Origin: Mesaphorura yosii
Lineage: Eukaryota > Arthropoda > Collembola > Poduromorpha > Tullbergiidae
Assembly (NCBI GenBank): GCA_009869945.1
Contig: WIXG01000065.1
Span: 62,001 to 126,000, forward strand
Direction of reading: 5' to 3'
Length of the DNA stretch: 64,000 nt
The position numbers and the translations under genes are program-made. This document shows, piece after piece, positions 20,501 through 33,248 of this stretch. Each line of letters opens with the position of its first letter. Within the stretch, counting starts at the first letter, position 1. The notes under the pieces are model-generated. The model was not told where the DNA came from, did no database searches, and saw only the letters and a program-made list of their open reading frames with translations.

Positions 20501-23500
20501 CTCTATCAAACCCATATTTCGATTTAAGCATGTAATCGGTTCGGATAATCTCTGCTTTATCCACAAAAGTCTAGAGACATCGACCATAATCTTATGTATA
20601 CATACATGCTCATGTAGTTGCTGGTTACATTCGCATTCTCGGTTGGCTCCAGCTCCACAAAGCAGGGTTTACGGTTTATAGAAATGACGATAAAGAGTTT
20701 ACAAAGTAAACACAGGCTACACGGGCCCAGGCACAGAACGCAGGAAACTACTAAATTATAAAGTATACCCAGAAGATACGTGAAGTGAGGTGAGGGAAGG
20801 CTGGGTCTTTAGGTTTTCAGAACTGACACGAGGCGAGCAATTTATTCGCGAGCAAGGCAAGGCAGGCAGTAGGCAGGCAAGTGTAGTTCAGTGCAATGCA
20901 ACACGAGCCGAAAAGATTGTATAACAATAAAATGGCAAACCAATGTCATACCATGCCTCAAGCCAACACGTAGCCCAGCACTCGCAAAAACCAGCAAAGC
21001 AAAGACAGAAACAAGTCCGAGTCTAAGCAAACTCGGCATCTCATCACAATCACATCAGCAGCACTCGGCACGTCGGCACTGTGCATGAAACGATTTTCCA
21101 CAGATTTTATGCACTGCACAAGCACAATGCACAAAACGGAGAGCAAAACAAACACAGAAAATTATTCCCATTACATATGGCAAGCGAATTGTTATTGTTT
21201 GCAATGATATATGATGTAATTACATGCCTCGGCTCGGCACAATTCTAAAGAAAGTACCTTGCAAATCGTCTAATCGTTAATCGTGTATTGTATGAGTAGA
21301 GCATATGCGGTATATGGAGTGAGGCGAGACGGAGTGGAAACATTTTAAGTGCAGTAAGAATGCGACTGGCTGCTCACAAGTGAATTTGGAATAGCAGCAG
21401 CAGCAGGAGCGAGAGTCAAGCGTGCACTTGATCATTTGTGATCGCGTCCCACCATGGCAATGGCAATTACTTCATTCGTGAATGAGGTAGCCAGTATCTA
21501 CATCTAGAATCTAAAAAACTAACGATGAGATCGCGATGGAACGAAATGAAAATGGAATGTGAATTTAAGGTACGAGCAGCTTGAGCGAATGCAAACTTGA
21601 GAAATTGGTTTCATGAGCGCTGAATACCGACGCTGATTGAACTGGTATGTTGTGGTGCACATGCAATTGTGCAATGACGCGGGAGAATTACCGGCCAATT
21701 TATCATTCATTTGAACAGGAGGATAATTGGATTGATTCATTGAGCAAGTACAAAACACAAAAGGTTGAGACGAGAAGCAAAGGTCGGTTCACTTCGCCTT
21801 ACATATTGCATTTCTGAATTTTATGGAATGTGCAGATATGAGACAGAAGAATTCAACCCAAATTTATGACAATTATCGACCCCACTTCGACTGACCCGAT
21901 TTGTTTTTTTCCGTGTCTTTAATTACAACAGAGCAACGACCAGTAGCAGTTCCTCTTATCGACTTTACAGAAGGATTTTAATCAACCTTTCCTGCAACTG
22001 TGCAACCAAAATGCATTGAAGAATCAGAAGCAAATTCCTTAGCCTTAGCGGAACAGAGCATATTAATCTTTAATGAATTTAATCCTTTATACAGAGAAAG
22101 ATGTAATTGAGAATAAGCCTGAAGAAACAGCCCTGACTCAAGGCGTACGTAATCACAATGCTCACTTAGAATAAGAACGTGGCCTACATGACACAGAAAA
22201 TGAAAACGGAACCTCATTAAAAGTATAGAAATTGAATTTGTCTTTGAGAACTAAGAATATGGGCTTCATTCCTTCGCAATTGAAGTATCCACTATCCAGT
22301 TATTCCATTACAACTAACTTGCTGCCTACTGCTGGATAGCTGTTGGAAGTTAGGATCTCATTTTCTAGCTTATGCATTCCTGGAAAGACACGAACTCAAC
22401 CTCAGCGTTTACTCTTATTCTTTTATTTCATTTTGAGGATTTTAATTTTCAGATTGGTAATTGTTAAGAGCTTGTGAGGGTTCACTTTTCAACTCAAGTG
22501 AAGTTACAGTCACTTCTGTGACTTCTGTCGTGCGCCGCGCCACAACCTTCATTTTAATCGTCATGTGTCGTGTATCCCGATCGTACAAGGTTTAGCTTTA
22601 GTTTCTCACTCCGGCAATTCGAATAGAATGCAAATACTTTTAACGACTCAAGGAAATGAAAATTTTATATTTGACTAATTTACGCAGTTAAGCAAATGAG
22701 TAAGCCTTTCGCAAGTATCGACATAAATATTTGTTGTTATTACTGATCTGCTTAAACTCAGTAAATTAAGCGTCGTACCAAATAGCCAAATATTACATCC
22801 TTTCAGTTCTTCGGACACATCAGATGTCAGCTTTACTGTCTAGATATCTCCAAGAATTCCATCTACGACCGCAGCGCAGTCGAATATATTTCAATTCGTG
22901 AGACTCTAATTTGATTTAAAATTTGGATGCCGATAGAATGAAAGAGAAATAACTATGCAAAACCTCTTAAAGGTTACCTATAATACAAATTTTGTTCCGC
23001 TAGATAAGATTTTTCGCATTACTAGACTTCGACAAGTCTAGACTTAGACGTGGAATTTGAACAGGCGTTCAGCAGCTCAATCAGTTCAATGCACCTCACC
23101 TGTGCCTATACTGTCGCTGCCTGTGCATTCCTTGCAATTGTAAGTACGGCCGAAGTGCTAGGAAACCGACATGCAGCTTGTTCAGCGTCAGGCAATGAAT
23201 AGTAATAAAGACTATAAAGTCGTAGCTTGGCAGCTTCTAAAAAACGAAAGCCTTTGCCTCTCGAAACTAGTATTATATGTACGATGGACTGGCATTTGAT
23301 TTTTAGAAAACTCTGCCTGCAATTGCATTACTTTGAGTTATTCAACTTACCTTTCCTTATTGCCAGTAGACTTTCCTGCAGCACCAACTTCTTGAGCGTA
23401 GCCTAATGTGTTGCAGTTTTGTTTTCAAGGGTTCATATTAGGATGCACGAATGGACATCAAATTGGAGGAAGGATAAAACAGATCAGAAAAGAAACAGTT

Positions 23501-26500
23501 AAGTTAGAAGCTTCATTAGCAAGTTACTTAGATGAATGTTTACTTTTACTTACCGATGGATTAATGAAACCAACAAATGAGACACACCTCGATAAGATGT
23601 TATGTTGTATCCTGTTCAATGAAATAATTGAGCGATTAGAAACATAATCAGCCAGTTGATTAGTGCTGTGAGTTTGGCTTTTGAAAGACTCGAATCAGAA
23701 CCTGGAAGAGCATCGTTAAGGACAAGATCTAAAGAGTTGTGGCGCTCACTTTCTTGCTGACGTTTGCTGCTCTCGGCCTCCTCGAGGATCACTGAAGTAA
23801 CCGTAATCAACAAATTAGTCACCCCGAATCACACTCCGCAGTGTTGATTGTTGCGCACGAGTTCCGAAGAGTCGACGTTATTCTCACCGTCTCCGTCACC
23901 AGTGCAGTAAATTCGTCACTTCAGTTTGTAGTTCGCAGTCGCAGTCTGTCTGTTGATCAACTCAACCGTAAAATCTTAATTCGTAATTAATTCCAACGCA
24001 AACGGCAACGCACTGACTCACTGCAGTAGATGAGGATACAATTCAGCCTCCTGGGAGCTCTGCCTGCATGCACTTTGCCTTGCTTGTTTATGGTGTGATG
24101 TTAATACCTAAAATAAAAATCGTATTGTTTTGGTTTTTAAGTGATGATGATGTGTATTTTGTGTATGTGTGTGTATTTATACAAGAAAACTAGTTTTTAA
24201 AAGCCAAAGCAGCACAGGAGCAGGAGTAAGGCAAGACCCGCATCACAGCCCGCAGTCATGCAGTCACAAGAACAAGAACAGGGCATGATCAACATCAACG
24301 TGAAGAGAACGTGCACGTCTACGTGTGAGATGCCATGCGAATTCTATGGCCAACCACAGCATGGGCATGGCTAAAGTATCGCTATTCTGAAGTTGTGTTG
24401 TGTACAAACACAAAATACGTACACACGTTACGTACGAACTGCGCTGCGCTGCGCTGCGTACACAAAATGAATCAATTCTTCGTGTACTATACAAAAGATA
24501 TGGAAGAATTCATTCAAACCTTCCGTCGAACCTCACAGAATTTCTCGTTTATAGTTTGTACCTAGGAGAACGACATAGCATTCCATTAAAACAGCACCAG
24601 CATTTACGTTGATTCCGAGTAACTGGCTTGAGTACAGTCGTTTAGTTCCAACATGCATGATGTTGCGAATATTTGAAATCCATTCCATGTGTCCGTATTT
24701 CCCAGCATACCGCGCAGCCAACAAGAGCGTACATACTCGCGATTCGTCGATAATTATCCACGTCCGCGTGTAATCTCCTGTATGAATTCTTATTGTAGAT
24801 GATTGCATTTTGTTTGTGCTGATGATATGGAGTTTTTGTAATGACTCTTCCCAGACACAACATACAGACATACAGAGATGAATTTCAATGCGTGCAATCC
24901 ACGTCTTTAGGAATCTGCGTCGTCAGACCAGACACTTGTTAAAAATGCAGACAAGACTCGATGCTAACGCCAGCGCTGTGTTGTGTTAACCTTGACACAC
25001 GCTCGCGATGACGCTCGGGTCCGAATTTCGTACTCTTACTCGTGACCCGACCTTCGCTGCATGAATTATGAAATCATCGGATTCTGTTATGGGCAGAAAT
25101 TGTAGAAATCAAAGGAATGTACGCCAAATGGCAAATGTCGACACAACAAAGTCACGATGCAGTATGGATGACACATGGAATATGAAATGGAATGATGGAA
25201 TCCTAACGCAGATGTAAAATGATAAATGAAAAGCATGCACTTCGTGCGTGGAGGACTGGCGACTGGGTGAGTAAGTGGATGTTTATGTCATCACGTGTTC
25301 GCTCTCTGTTCCGTCTCCGCTCTGATGTGATTGTGATTGTGGCTGCTGCGAGTGCGAGTTGTCCTAAAATGGAAGAGTAAGTTGCAGCTGCAGCAAACAT
25401 AAGTCTTGATGCTGATCTTGAGATTGCACTCGGCACTTGTTCGGACTGCTTCCTTTGAGGTATCGGTAATTTTACGACGGTATTTACGTTGCTTTGTTAT
25501 TAGCCGTTGGGGTCCGCAGACTTCGTGACTGGGTTGGCCGGCCGGTCTTTGATTTCAAAGACTGGATGGTACGGACCGGTCCAAACCAGAGGTTTCGGTG
25601 CAAGATATTTTTCATAAAGAACGTGGACACGTGAAGTCATCGGCATTGACTCGACATCGACCATGATTTCTCAGCAAATTAATTGAGGTTCACTTCGATT
25701 CGTCGACTCGTGTTGCTCAACCGTTCGGTGCACTTGAACCAATCGCCAATCATCGGCTCATTCGACAATTTATTGTTTCATAGTTTCAAATTTAGTTTAA
25801 AAGCATAGTAGATTGCAACAGTCCAGGTCAGCGGGCCGACAGCGCAATCAGGAACGATATCGCGCAGCCTAAACGCGGCACTCGGATGGTGCGAAATCTG
25901 ACGAAATCCCAACGAGTCAATGAAGATATGCGAATCGTTTGTTCGTTCGTTCAATCATCGTTTACAGACAGACACGAACTTCATTTAAGAGTTTGAGTCG
26001 GAGCGGAACATGATGAAGCCATGAAAAATGTTGCTATTTGCTATTGCTCAATGTTTTTATTTACCACACGTGTACGTGTGCAGTTTTTGTGGGTGTAAAT
26101 AAACAACGCTGATACTTGAAAAGAAATTGAATGATAACGCTGCTTAGTGTTTAGGTATAGCAATTTCATTCTCTGATTATGGCTCCAGCGCAGCGCTATT
26201 CTGTTGCTAAGTCTTGTACTAGTACAGCTGCCGACACTTTGTTGCGGTTCTGATACACTGAACAAGCCCGAGTCAACAGCCAACTAGTTCCTAATTACAG
26301 TATCGTAGCAATGATGATATGATCCTGAACCTGAAGAGCAATGATAGTCGAAGTCGGTTTACACTCGCAGCGTTAAACAGTGACTATAATGCGCATTAAC
26401 CTTCAGCAGCACAGCGCAGCGTAGTTTGATTTGTTGTCAGTGCAGACGTCAGACTAAATATTTTTAACTGCGCTGCGTAAAACTTAAATAGAGCACGCGC

Positions 26501-27816
26501 ACGCGCAAGCCACAACTAGCAACATAGCACTGGCCTCCAGGCCTCCGCATTTTCCGCGTCTCCATTTGTGACTTGCCAATGGCAATGGTCAACCACAAAA
26601 CTTGGGGTTCATACTTTTAATTTTAAAACATCGCGTTTCGCGTGAAATGCTGGAGCTTAATGAATGGCCAGGGTATGGTGCATGTATGATCTAAGAGTTT
26701 AAGACTAGAAGAAACGAAAAGAGGATCATTTTACCGTTAATTAATGAAGGCATTATTAAAATGTTTGGCTGTGGTTCAAAGTCTCAAGTTCGCAGCCACG
26801 CTCCTTTATGCCAATAGAAACTGTGTAAGAGGATGACTTTAAGGCAATGTACTATACAAGTTGCCATCGATCTTGTGCGGGTTGTGGTTTCGCAATCATG
26901 GAACTCCCCGGTCGCAATGAAATCAATTTACCACAGTACAGATCGTTGCATGCTTGCGTGACGAACATCCCGAATCTGATATTTGAAAATGCGATAAGCA
27001 GGATAAGCATATTTGCGAGCTGATTCACCCAAGCAAGAGAAAAATGATCCATTCTTCTACCGCTTTGCTCAGGCTCAAGTCCATGTGTGCCGCTGCCGCT
27101 GTTCTGTAATCCCATTCTTATTATGAATACAATTAGCCCCATGCCCAATTAGCGAAGTTGCACTCTGCCCTCAGAATGAGCAGCAGCAGCAGCCGATGTA
27201 GTTTGTGAAAAGCAACGAAACGCAGCAACAAAGACTCGAAAATTTTCTCAGGTCTCAGAGATTCGATGGCATGCATGAATTTTCACATGATCTCCACAAG
27301 ACGAGCTATTTACAAACTCGCGTTCAAATGTTCTTCTTTGTCGAATTCTTCTCTGGGAAGACTGGCGCATGTGTAGCGCTAAGTTTTTGCAAATCAAATT
27401 TGTGGTCAGGTTTATGGAATTCAATCAGGGCCCAAATTTTGCCTGAACGATCACAAAGTACTCATAATACTTGTAATGACACCCACCCAAAACCTACGAT
27501 CTTCGTTTGACTCTTTACACGTAAGAATATTTTAGTCAGCGGCATATTGTGTCAAAGTTTCCCACAAGTCTCACTGCATTGAACTTGAACGGATATCTTC
27601 AACAATGGAGAGGCTGGCTCTGAAAACGAGGTTCAAGATCACCCATATCTTTTTCGACGAGCAAATGATGCTGGCGTTCGACTGGTGAGATGGTGACGGT
27701 CTTAGGACCGGGAACTGATTAGAATGGTGAGAAAGTCTATTAATATGCCCTAGATTTAATGAAGTCAAGTCGGGTATGAAGTTCAAAGCTAAGCTGTAAT
27801 TGATGAATGATTTAAG
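17557..27816. other. Long gene-poor stretch upstream of the carrier gene
   Basis: Over ten kilobases show no family-level protein match. The first, untranslated or start-codon exon of the aspartate/glutamate carrier must lie somewhere here, because its first recognisable exon lacks a Met. A 76-codon frame at 23408-23647 (plus) has a balanced composition but no recognised motif or clear splice partners. Short palindromic or reiterated words occur (GGCCGGCC at about 18550 and 25540; CGCTGCGCTGCG at about 24443). No RNA gene was recognised. Confidence 0.5.
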
Positions 27817-30548
27817 GCCAACAACTTACTGAACAAGCCATCAGCTGCGTATTTGCAAAGAGGAAATGAAGCCCAGCTTCACGAGATCTTTAACAAGGTA
27901 TTTCATTAGTGATTTTTGAACTAAGCTCACTGCAAAGCCGACTGCAATGCATGTTGGTTGACTTTCAGTACGCGACGGTGGAGGTCGAAGGAGAGAAACA
28001 CATCACATCCGAGGATTTCGTACGCAAATTCTTGGGCCTTTACCAGACCGACGATTACAATCGGGCCTCAGTCAAAACCCTCGGCGGCATAATCGACACG
28101 TCGAAAGATGGGCTGATCTCGTTCAAAGAGTTCCTCAACTTTGAGGGCCTACTCTGCGTCCCGGACGCCTTGTACAGCACAGCGTTTCAGTTGTTTGACA
28201 CGAGTGGGAATGGCGAAGTATCCTTCGACGAATTTGAATCGATCATCAATCACACGACGCTGCAGAAAGAGATTCCGTTCGACTTGAATGGGAACTTCGT
28301 GAGTCTGTACTTTGGCAAAGATAAGAAACGCGTGGTGTCATACAAAGAGTTTTGCCAGTTTATGCATGTAAGTCGTGTCGATCGTTGAATTGAATTCGTC
28401 AGTTTCGTGAACAGCTAATTCTGAAATTTTTTGACTACCTGCCCTAGGATTTTCATGAAGAATATGGCACGGAAGCTTTCCGCCGGTACAATAACAATGG
28501 GTTCATTACAGTGGATGAATTTGAAAAGATTATGACGACAATCCGATCTCATTTGATGACGAAGGATGTTGTCGAACACTTACGCACTGTAAGGAAGATG
28601 CGACCCGCTTAAAATTCCTCGAAAAATTCCCGTATTCGAAATTTTCCAAATATTTTCAGGCCACTACTGACTTGTGCCCAGACGGCTTGGTCTCATATCC
28701 ATTTTTCGTGGCCTTTAACTCCTTACTCAACAATACCGAACTAGTCAAGAAGGTTTACTTGGAAGCCTCGCGGGGCAGACGGACCACCGAAATTAACAAG
28801 GGTCAATTTTATAACGCGGCCAAAGCAATGAGTCATATCACGCCATTGCAAGTGGAAATTCTGTTTCATCTCTGTGATCTCATCAGCCAAGAGAAGACGA
28901 TCATCTACTCTGACATCGAAATGATCGCACCAGAGCAATATTATAAGAGAATAGGCAAACGAATTGTTGACATTAAGGCTGTGGAGACGCCGGAAGAACG
29001 AAGCATTCTCATTGAGGTCCTGGAGTTCCTGTACAGATTTGTGATGGGCTCGGCTGCTGGAGGCAAGGCGCGCTAATGCACAACTTGTGCGTAGTTCCTT
29101 AGCTTACCAGACATTTGCTTCAATTGCTTTGTACAGCAATTGGAGCCACCGCAGTCTACCCGATGGACTTGGTCAAGACGAGGATGCAGAATCAGCGTAA
29201 AACCAGGTTCATGTACAAGAACAATTGGGATTGTTTCATGAAAACGTACACGAGAGAAGGATTTCGTGGAATTTACAAAGGAATTCTACCGCAACTGTTT
29301 GGAGTCGGATTCGGGAAGGCGATTAAGTTGACTGTTAAGTGTTGAACCTGTGTTCATGTGCCTTAATTATGCTAGTTTAACTTTAATGGGAAATTATTTT
29401 CAGGTGAACGATTTCATCCGAGATCATCTCATGAACAAGAAAGGCCAAGTGCCGCTTGTGGTAAATATTTTTTGGCTTAATTCCGCGTGCATTATTTTAC
29501 AGTTCTGATCAGGCTGGAGAATTTTGCTCACTTATTTGATTGTAGGGTGAAATATTCGCTGGAGCAGTCGCCGGTGGCATTAACGCAGTATTCGTGAATC
29601 CGATCGAAATGATAAAGATTCGCATTCAAGTCGGTGGTGAGGTTGGCAGGCGGATCACCGCCATGTACGTGCTGAGGGATGTCGGATTTTGGGGCATGCA
29701 AAAGGTGCGGATGAGAAAAATTAAATTTCAAAATCTAATGATTCACAAGAATAGTTATTCTGACTGCAGGGGCTTGGGGCTTGCCTATTTCGTGATGTGC
29801 CCTTCTGTGCAATATTTTTCCCAGTTTACGCAAGAACAAAAACGTATCTTCAAGACGAAAATGGTTACAATACCGCCTTCTCACTGCTTGCCGCTGGGGC
29901 CATCGCGTCTGTTCCGCCGTCCCCGCTAAGTATGCCTTTCGATGTAATTAAGACGAGGCTCCAGGTGAGTTAGGCTGGAATGGCTGACTGCTGACTGTAT
30001 GGCATTCTGTGTTCTAGTTTTTAAGCCGTCAAAGCCGCATTTTCCGTACACAGGTGAAACCCAGACCAGGTCAAGTGATATACACGGGTGTGGTTGACGC
30101 CTGGCAACGAATCGTTAAATTCGAGGGTTCTCGTGCATTATGGCAAGGCGCGAGGCTAGTGAAGCCCTCCACGCAATTTGGGGTCACGCTTTTGATGTAC
30201 GAAGTCCTTCAGCGATTGTTCTATATCGACTTTGCCGGAACGTGAGTACCGTAGGAAATCTCAACCACACCGAGAACCTACTTTTCTTCGTGTGTCGTTT
30301 CACTAAAAAAACATTTTTATTAAAGGCGTCCGACCGGTTCTGAAGCAAAAGTGGTGGTGAAAGGCTTGGCTCAAGTCAAATCTGAAAACAGTGATCATAT
30401 CGGTGGTTACGCCGTGGCATTGCCAATTTTATCCGGAATCCAATCTAAATTCGGTCTTGTACTGCCGAAATTCGAAATACAACCGACAACCCAGCAGCCT
30501 AAACGCCATAAACTCCAAGCTCCTTCAAACCCCCAGCCAAAAACATAA
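27817..30548 (+). CDS. SLC25A12/13 (aralar1): Mitochondrial Ca2+-regulated aspartate/glutamate carrier (aralar/citrin), 5' end missing
   Basis: This inner-membrane carrier exchanges matrix aspartate for cytosolic glutamate plus a proton and drives the malate-aspartate shuttle. Exons: 27817-27897, 27969-28367, 28448-28588, 28660-29062, 29137-29333, 29404-29460, 29546-29704, 29770-29964, 30054-30241, 30326-30548. They sum to 680 residues, close to the usual 675-690, so only the initiator Met and a few residues on an upstream exon are missing. The N-terminal half is the EF-hand regulatory domain, with loops [10 protein letters not shown] and [10 protein letters not shown] and then [17 protein letters not shown]. 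The C-terminal half has the three carrier signatures [26 protein letters not shown] and [10 protein letters not shown], then [13 protein letters not shown] and YIDFAG. One intron (29063-29136) starts with GC. The last carrier repeat is about two residues shorter than in human citrin at the [11 protein letters not shown] segment. Identification is certain; the first exon's acceptor is inferred. Confidence 0.93.
29063..29136 (+). other. GC-AG intron in the carrier gene
   Basis: The exon ends GCTGCTGGAG and is followed by GCAAGG. No GT within reach restores the frame. The acceptor is GTACAG before CAATTGGAGCC. Joining these gives [16 protein letters not shown], matching the conserved start of the first carrier repeat. 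GC-AG introns are a known minor class; the exon side (GAG) and the AAG at intron positions 4-6 fit its strong consensus. Confidence 0.85.
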
Positions 30549-30606
30549 TATCTGCTGACAGGTATTCATGTCACAGTATTTGTAGTCCTTTTTTTGTCAG
30601 TGGACC

Positions 30607-31571
30607 CAAGGTTGCGTAGGACTAATGCTCTTAATATTACTCTTAATATTATCTTAGATTGAAGGACCTTGAGAACCCCAGGTTCTTCAATCTAATAAGG
30701 TTGAGTCTTGCATGTTTACTCTGAATCACTTGTCAGTTTTTTCGAAACTGCTCTGCAAGTAATCAAAATGGAGTCAAACGTCCTAGTAATAGTACAACAT
30801 AAGGCAGCGGGGAAATTTTGCCTTGGGGAAAGAATACTATTCTCTAAGCGTCTCTTTTGGGCTCTGCTTTCCTCAATACTGTAAACTAATTTGGGGCCAA
30901 ACTCTTCTAATTCATAAATTTTAGGCAGTGAACTACCAAATGGTGAAGTTTCAGGGAGTAATGTTTTGAAACCAAGTTATGCTCGTTTTAAAATGTGGCG
31001 TTTTCCTTAAGAAATCCTTGGAGCGCTAGCTTTGTCTGTTCATGGAGCTCAAGTGTCAAGCTTAGAGAACCTGAAACTCTCAGATCTTGTAGCCCACATT
31101 ATCCCGCACAATTTAAACCAAAATTAGCGAGTTATTCTTAGATATCAAATAATTCAAGGTTTGGTGTAAAAACTCGAGCATGTGGTCAAGTTGTCCTGCA
31201 TTAATCGTCAGTGACTATAGGCCATGCAGTTAATTGGGTTGATTTTAGCCTAATTGCTGCGCGGATCATGGTTATTTAGTGCTTGTGCACATTGCACACG
31301 CCAATAACGCATTTTACATTGCGCCACGATATGCTGACCTGCCAGTAACTTAGCTGACATGATTGACTCCATAATAATTCACAACCTCACTTAAAGAAAT
31401 GTGGCCAAGCTAACTGGCCCAGGAATTAACATTAATTTTAAGGAGAAAAGGCCCAAAAAACCCGCCTTAGAGAATAGTATTCTTTTTCCCCGGTCGAATT
31501 TTGAAAAAAAAACTTTTGTTTGAATGCGCATGACTCAAGCTTATTAAGATCATTAGTCCTAAGCAACCTTG
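30607..31571. mobile_element. Non-autonomous DNA element with long inverted ends (hAT-like?)
   Basis: The left end reads CAAGGTTGCGTAGGACTAAT (from 30607). The right end, read on the minus strand from 31571, is CAAGGTTGCTTAGGACTAAT. Similarity continues for about 30 bp with few mismatches. Deeper in, GGGGAAAGAATACTATTC at 30825-30848 is matched inverted at 31466-31491, so the arms are patchily complementary over 100-240 bp. The left arm also holds a small stem with arms 30654-30671 and 30678-30696. No transposase frame is present. The eight bases on each side (AGTGGACC, AGTGAACA) agree at six positions and could be an eroded 8-bp target duplication, which with the CA-G start would suggest hAT; this is tentative. 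The element starts 58 bp after the carrier stop codon. Confidence 0.75.
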
Positions 31572-33248
31572 AGTGAACAATTATCGCAATCAACGGGTCA
31601 CGGCAATTGCTCAAGTCCCCACCCGCCTGTGTTTCCTATGCTACGAAATACTCCGGAGAACTATTAGCACGGTTCTTGCCTCTTGCGATGCCGGAATTCA
31701 CTCGTCCTCTTGTTGTGTAACTTATAGAGCTTTAACTCGAGATTTGCAATTTTTGTTGTGAAAGAAAGCTAGTCGTAGTCGTAGTCGTGAATTCTAGTCT
31801 GATTAATGTAATTATTAAACCTGAGCCTCATTCTACCATTGTGAACCAATTTACGATTTACCATTTTTGTACCTGATGAAACTTAACCCTTTGTTGTTAG
31901 GCGACAACTTTCTTTCATGATGAAGTGAGAAAGTCAATAAAATGCCAAGCAAAACAAAGCACAGCCTGTTTAATTTTTGTAGCTTCCCTCGACGCAATTG
32001 AATTTTCGACTAGTTAAAAGGACCAAAATAGCAGCATCGAGCTGGACGAGGACATAATTATAATTAGACCTGCTCAATCAATTCCAATCTAAGCCGCAGT
32101 TGCAGCTGCACTTGCAGTGGCAAGCAAAAATAAAATTATGGTTAACTGTTCCTCGTAATTGTCACTGCCAATGTCGGTGCTCATTGCTCAGAGTCAAGTC
32201 ATATGATCATTACACTCGAGTTAGTCAAGAGAGAAACGTCATTTATTTGGTCGCTGCTTGCTGTTGCTGTTCTCGCTGATTGAGCCAACCTGTGAGTCAT
32301 CAGGATTGGGTTTCAACACAGCTTGAAAGTTGAAAGCTTGAATGCATCGTATTATTCACAAAAGAATAGTGAGAGTCGATTGCCTGTTTTTGTGAATTAC
32401 ACACAGACTTCAGTTCAGAAGGCAATCTGGATAAGTTCACCAGAGTTCAATGTTCACTGTTCATCGTATTAAATTATTAAGCCATCATTTCGAACAAAAT
32501 TCAACATTTAATTACTTGACGCGTAATCCTACTTAACATAGGTGACTTTTATTCAACATTAAACTCAGAAAGTAAAGTTCTTTATTGTTCTATCAGAAGA
32601 AAGTCACGTCCAGCGAAGGTAAGTTCCCAAACTAGATTTGCGGTACGAAATTATTTACAAGGCTATTTTAGCAAAAGTCGTTCCTCCTACTAATTATTTC
32701 TGTCAAATCACTACCGCCAGGCTCAATTAGCTCGATACATATTTCCAGACAAGGTCGATAGAAGTCGAACGTCCGTTTGCTCGCTTCCATCTTTGGTATT
32801 GCATAACGTATATTGGACCAGATTAATGCCTTTTGATTTACCCCACTGGTTTAAGTTCGTTAAATGCGAGTAAGTTATGTGAACCTCACCCACGCAAGCG
32901 ACCTTAAATTAGGTACAGGACAGGAGTTAGGACTATCGCACACATAGGAGGCATATCATTTTTTGTTTTTGAGGTATGTGTATGAGTAATCCGATTACGC
33001 TTTCTGATAATCAGTTCAGTCCTTCGTGGCTCATTGATATTGGGCAATGACTCATTATATTGCCAATAGACGCATTTGCTTCAAATTATCCTATTAAAAG
33101 TCAATTGTCAAACTTTACAGGTACAGGATAAAATCTTTAATACTTATTCAGCAACAACGTTCCTCGAATCCACAGAATACTGTGAGACAAGATCGTAGAA
33201 AATTACAACTGGCATTGGCAATTCGAATCGGGGAATTCAGATCCAAAA
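31572..33248. other. Intergenic, carrier 3' UTR end and HGS promoter side
   Basis: No coding exon is supported. The beginning probably belongs to the carrier 3' UTR, with a candidate AATAAA at 31936. The end must contain the HGS promoter and 5' UTR. A short GTAGTC repeat lies near 31770-31785. Confidence 0.5.
31936..31941 (+). terminator. Candidate poly(A) signal AATAAA of the carrier gene
   Basis: This is the first AATAAA I find after the carrier stop codon (an ATTAAA occurs near 31814). If used, the 3' UTR would be about 1.4 kb and would contain the whole inverted-repeat element at 30607-31571. Confidence 0.4.

Noticed and set aside
27724..27731. ATG|GTGAGA at 27724 as the carrier's start-codon exon
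   Set aside because: The phase would fit, but a one-codon coding exon without other support is too speculative. The gene is reported as 5'-partial.
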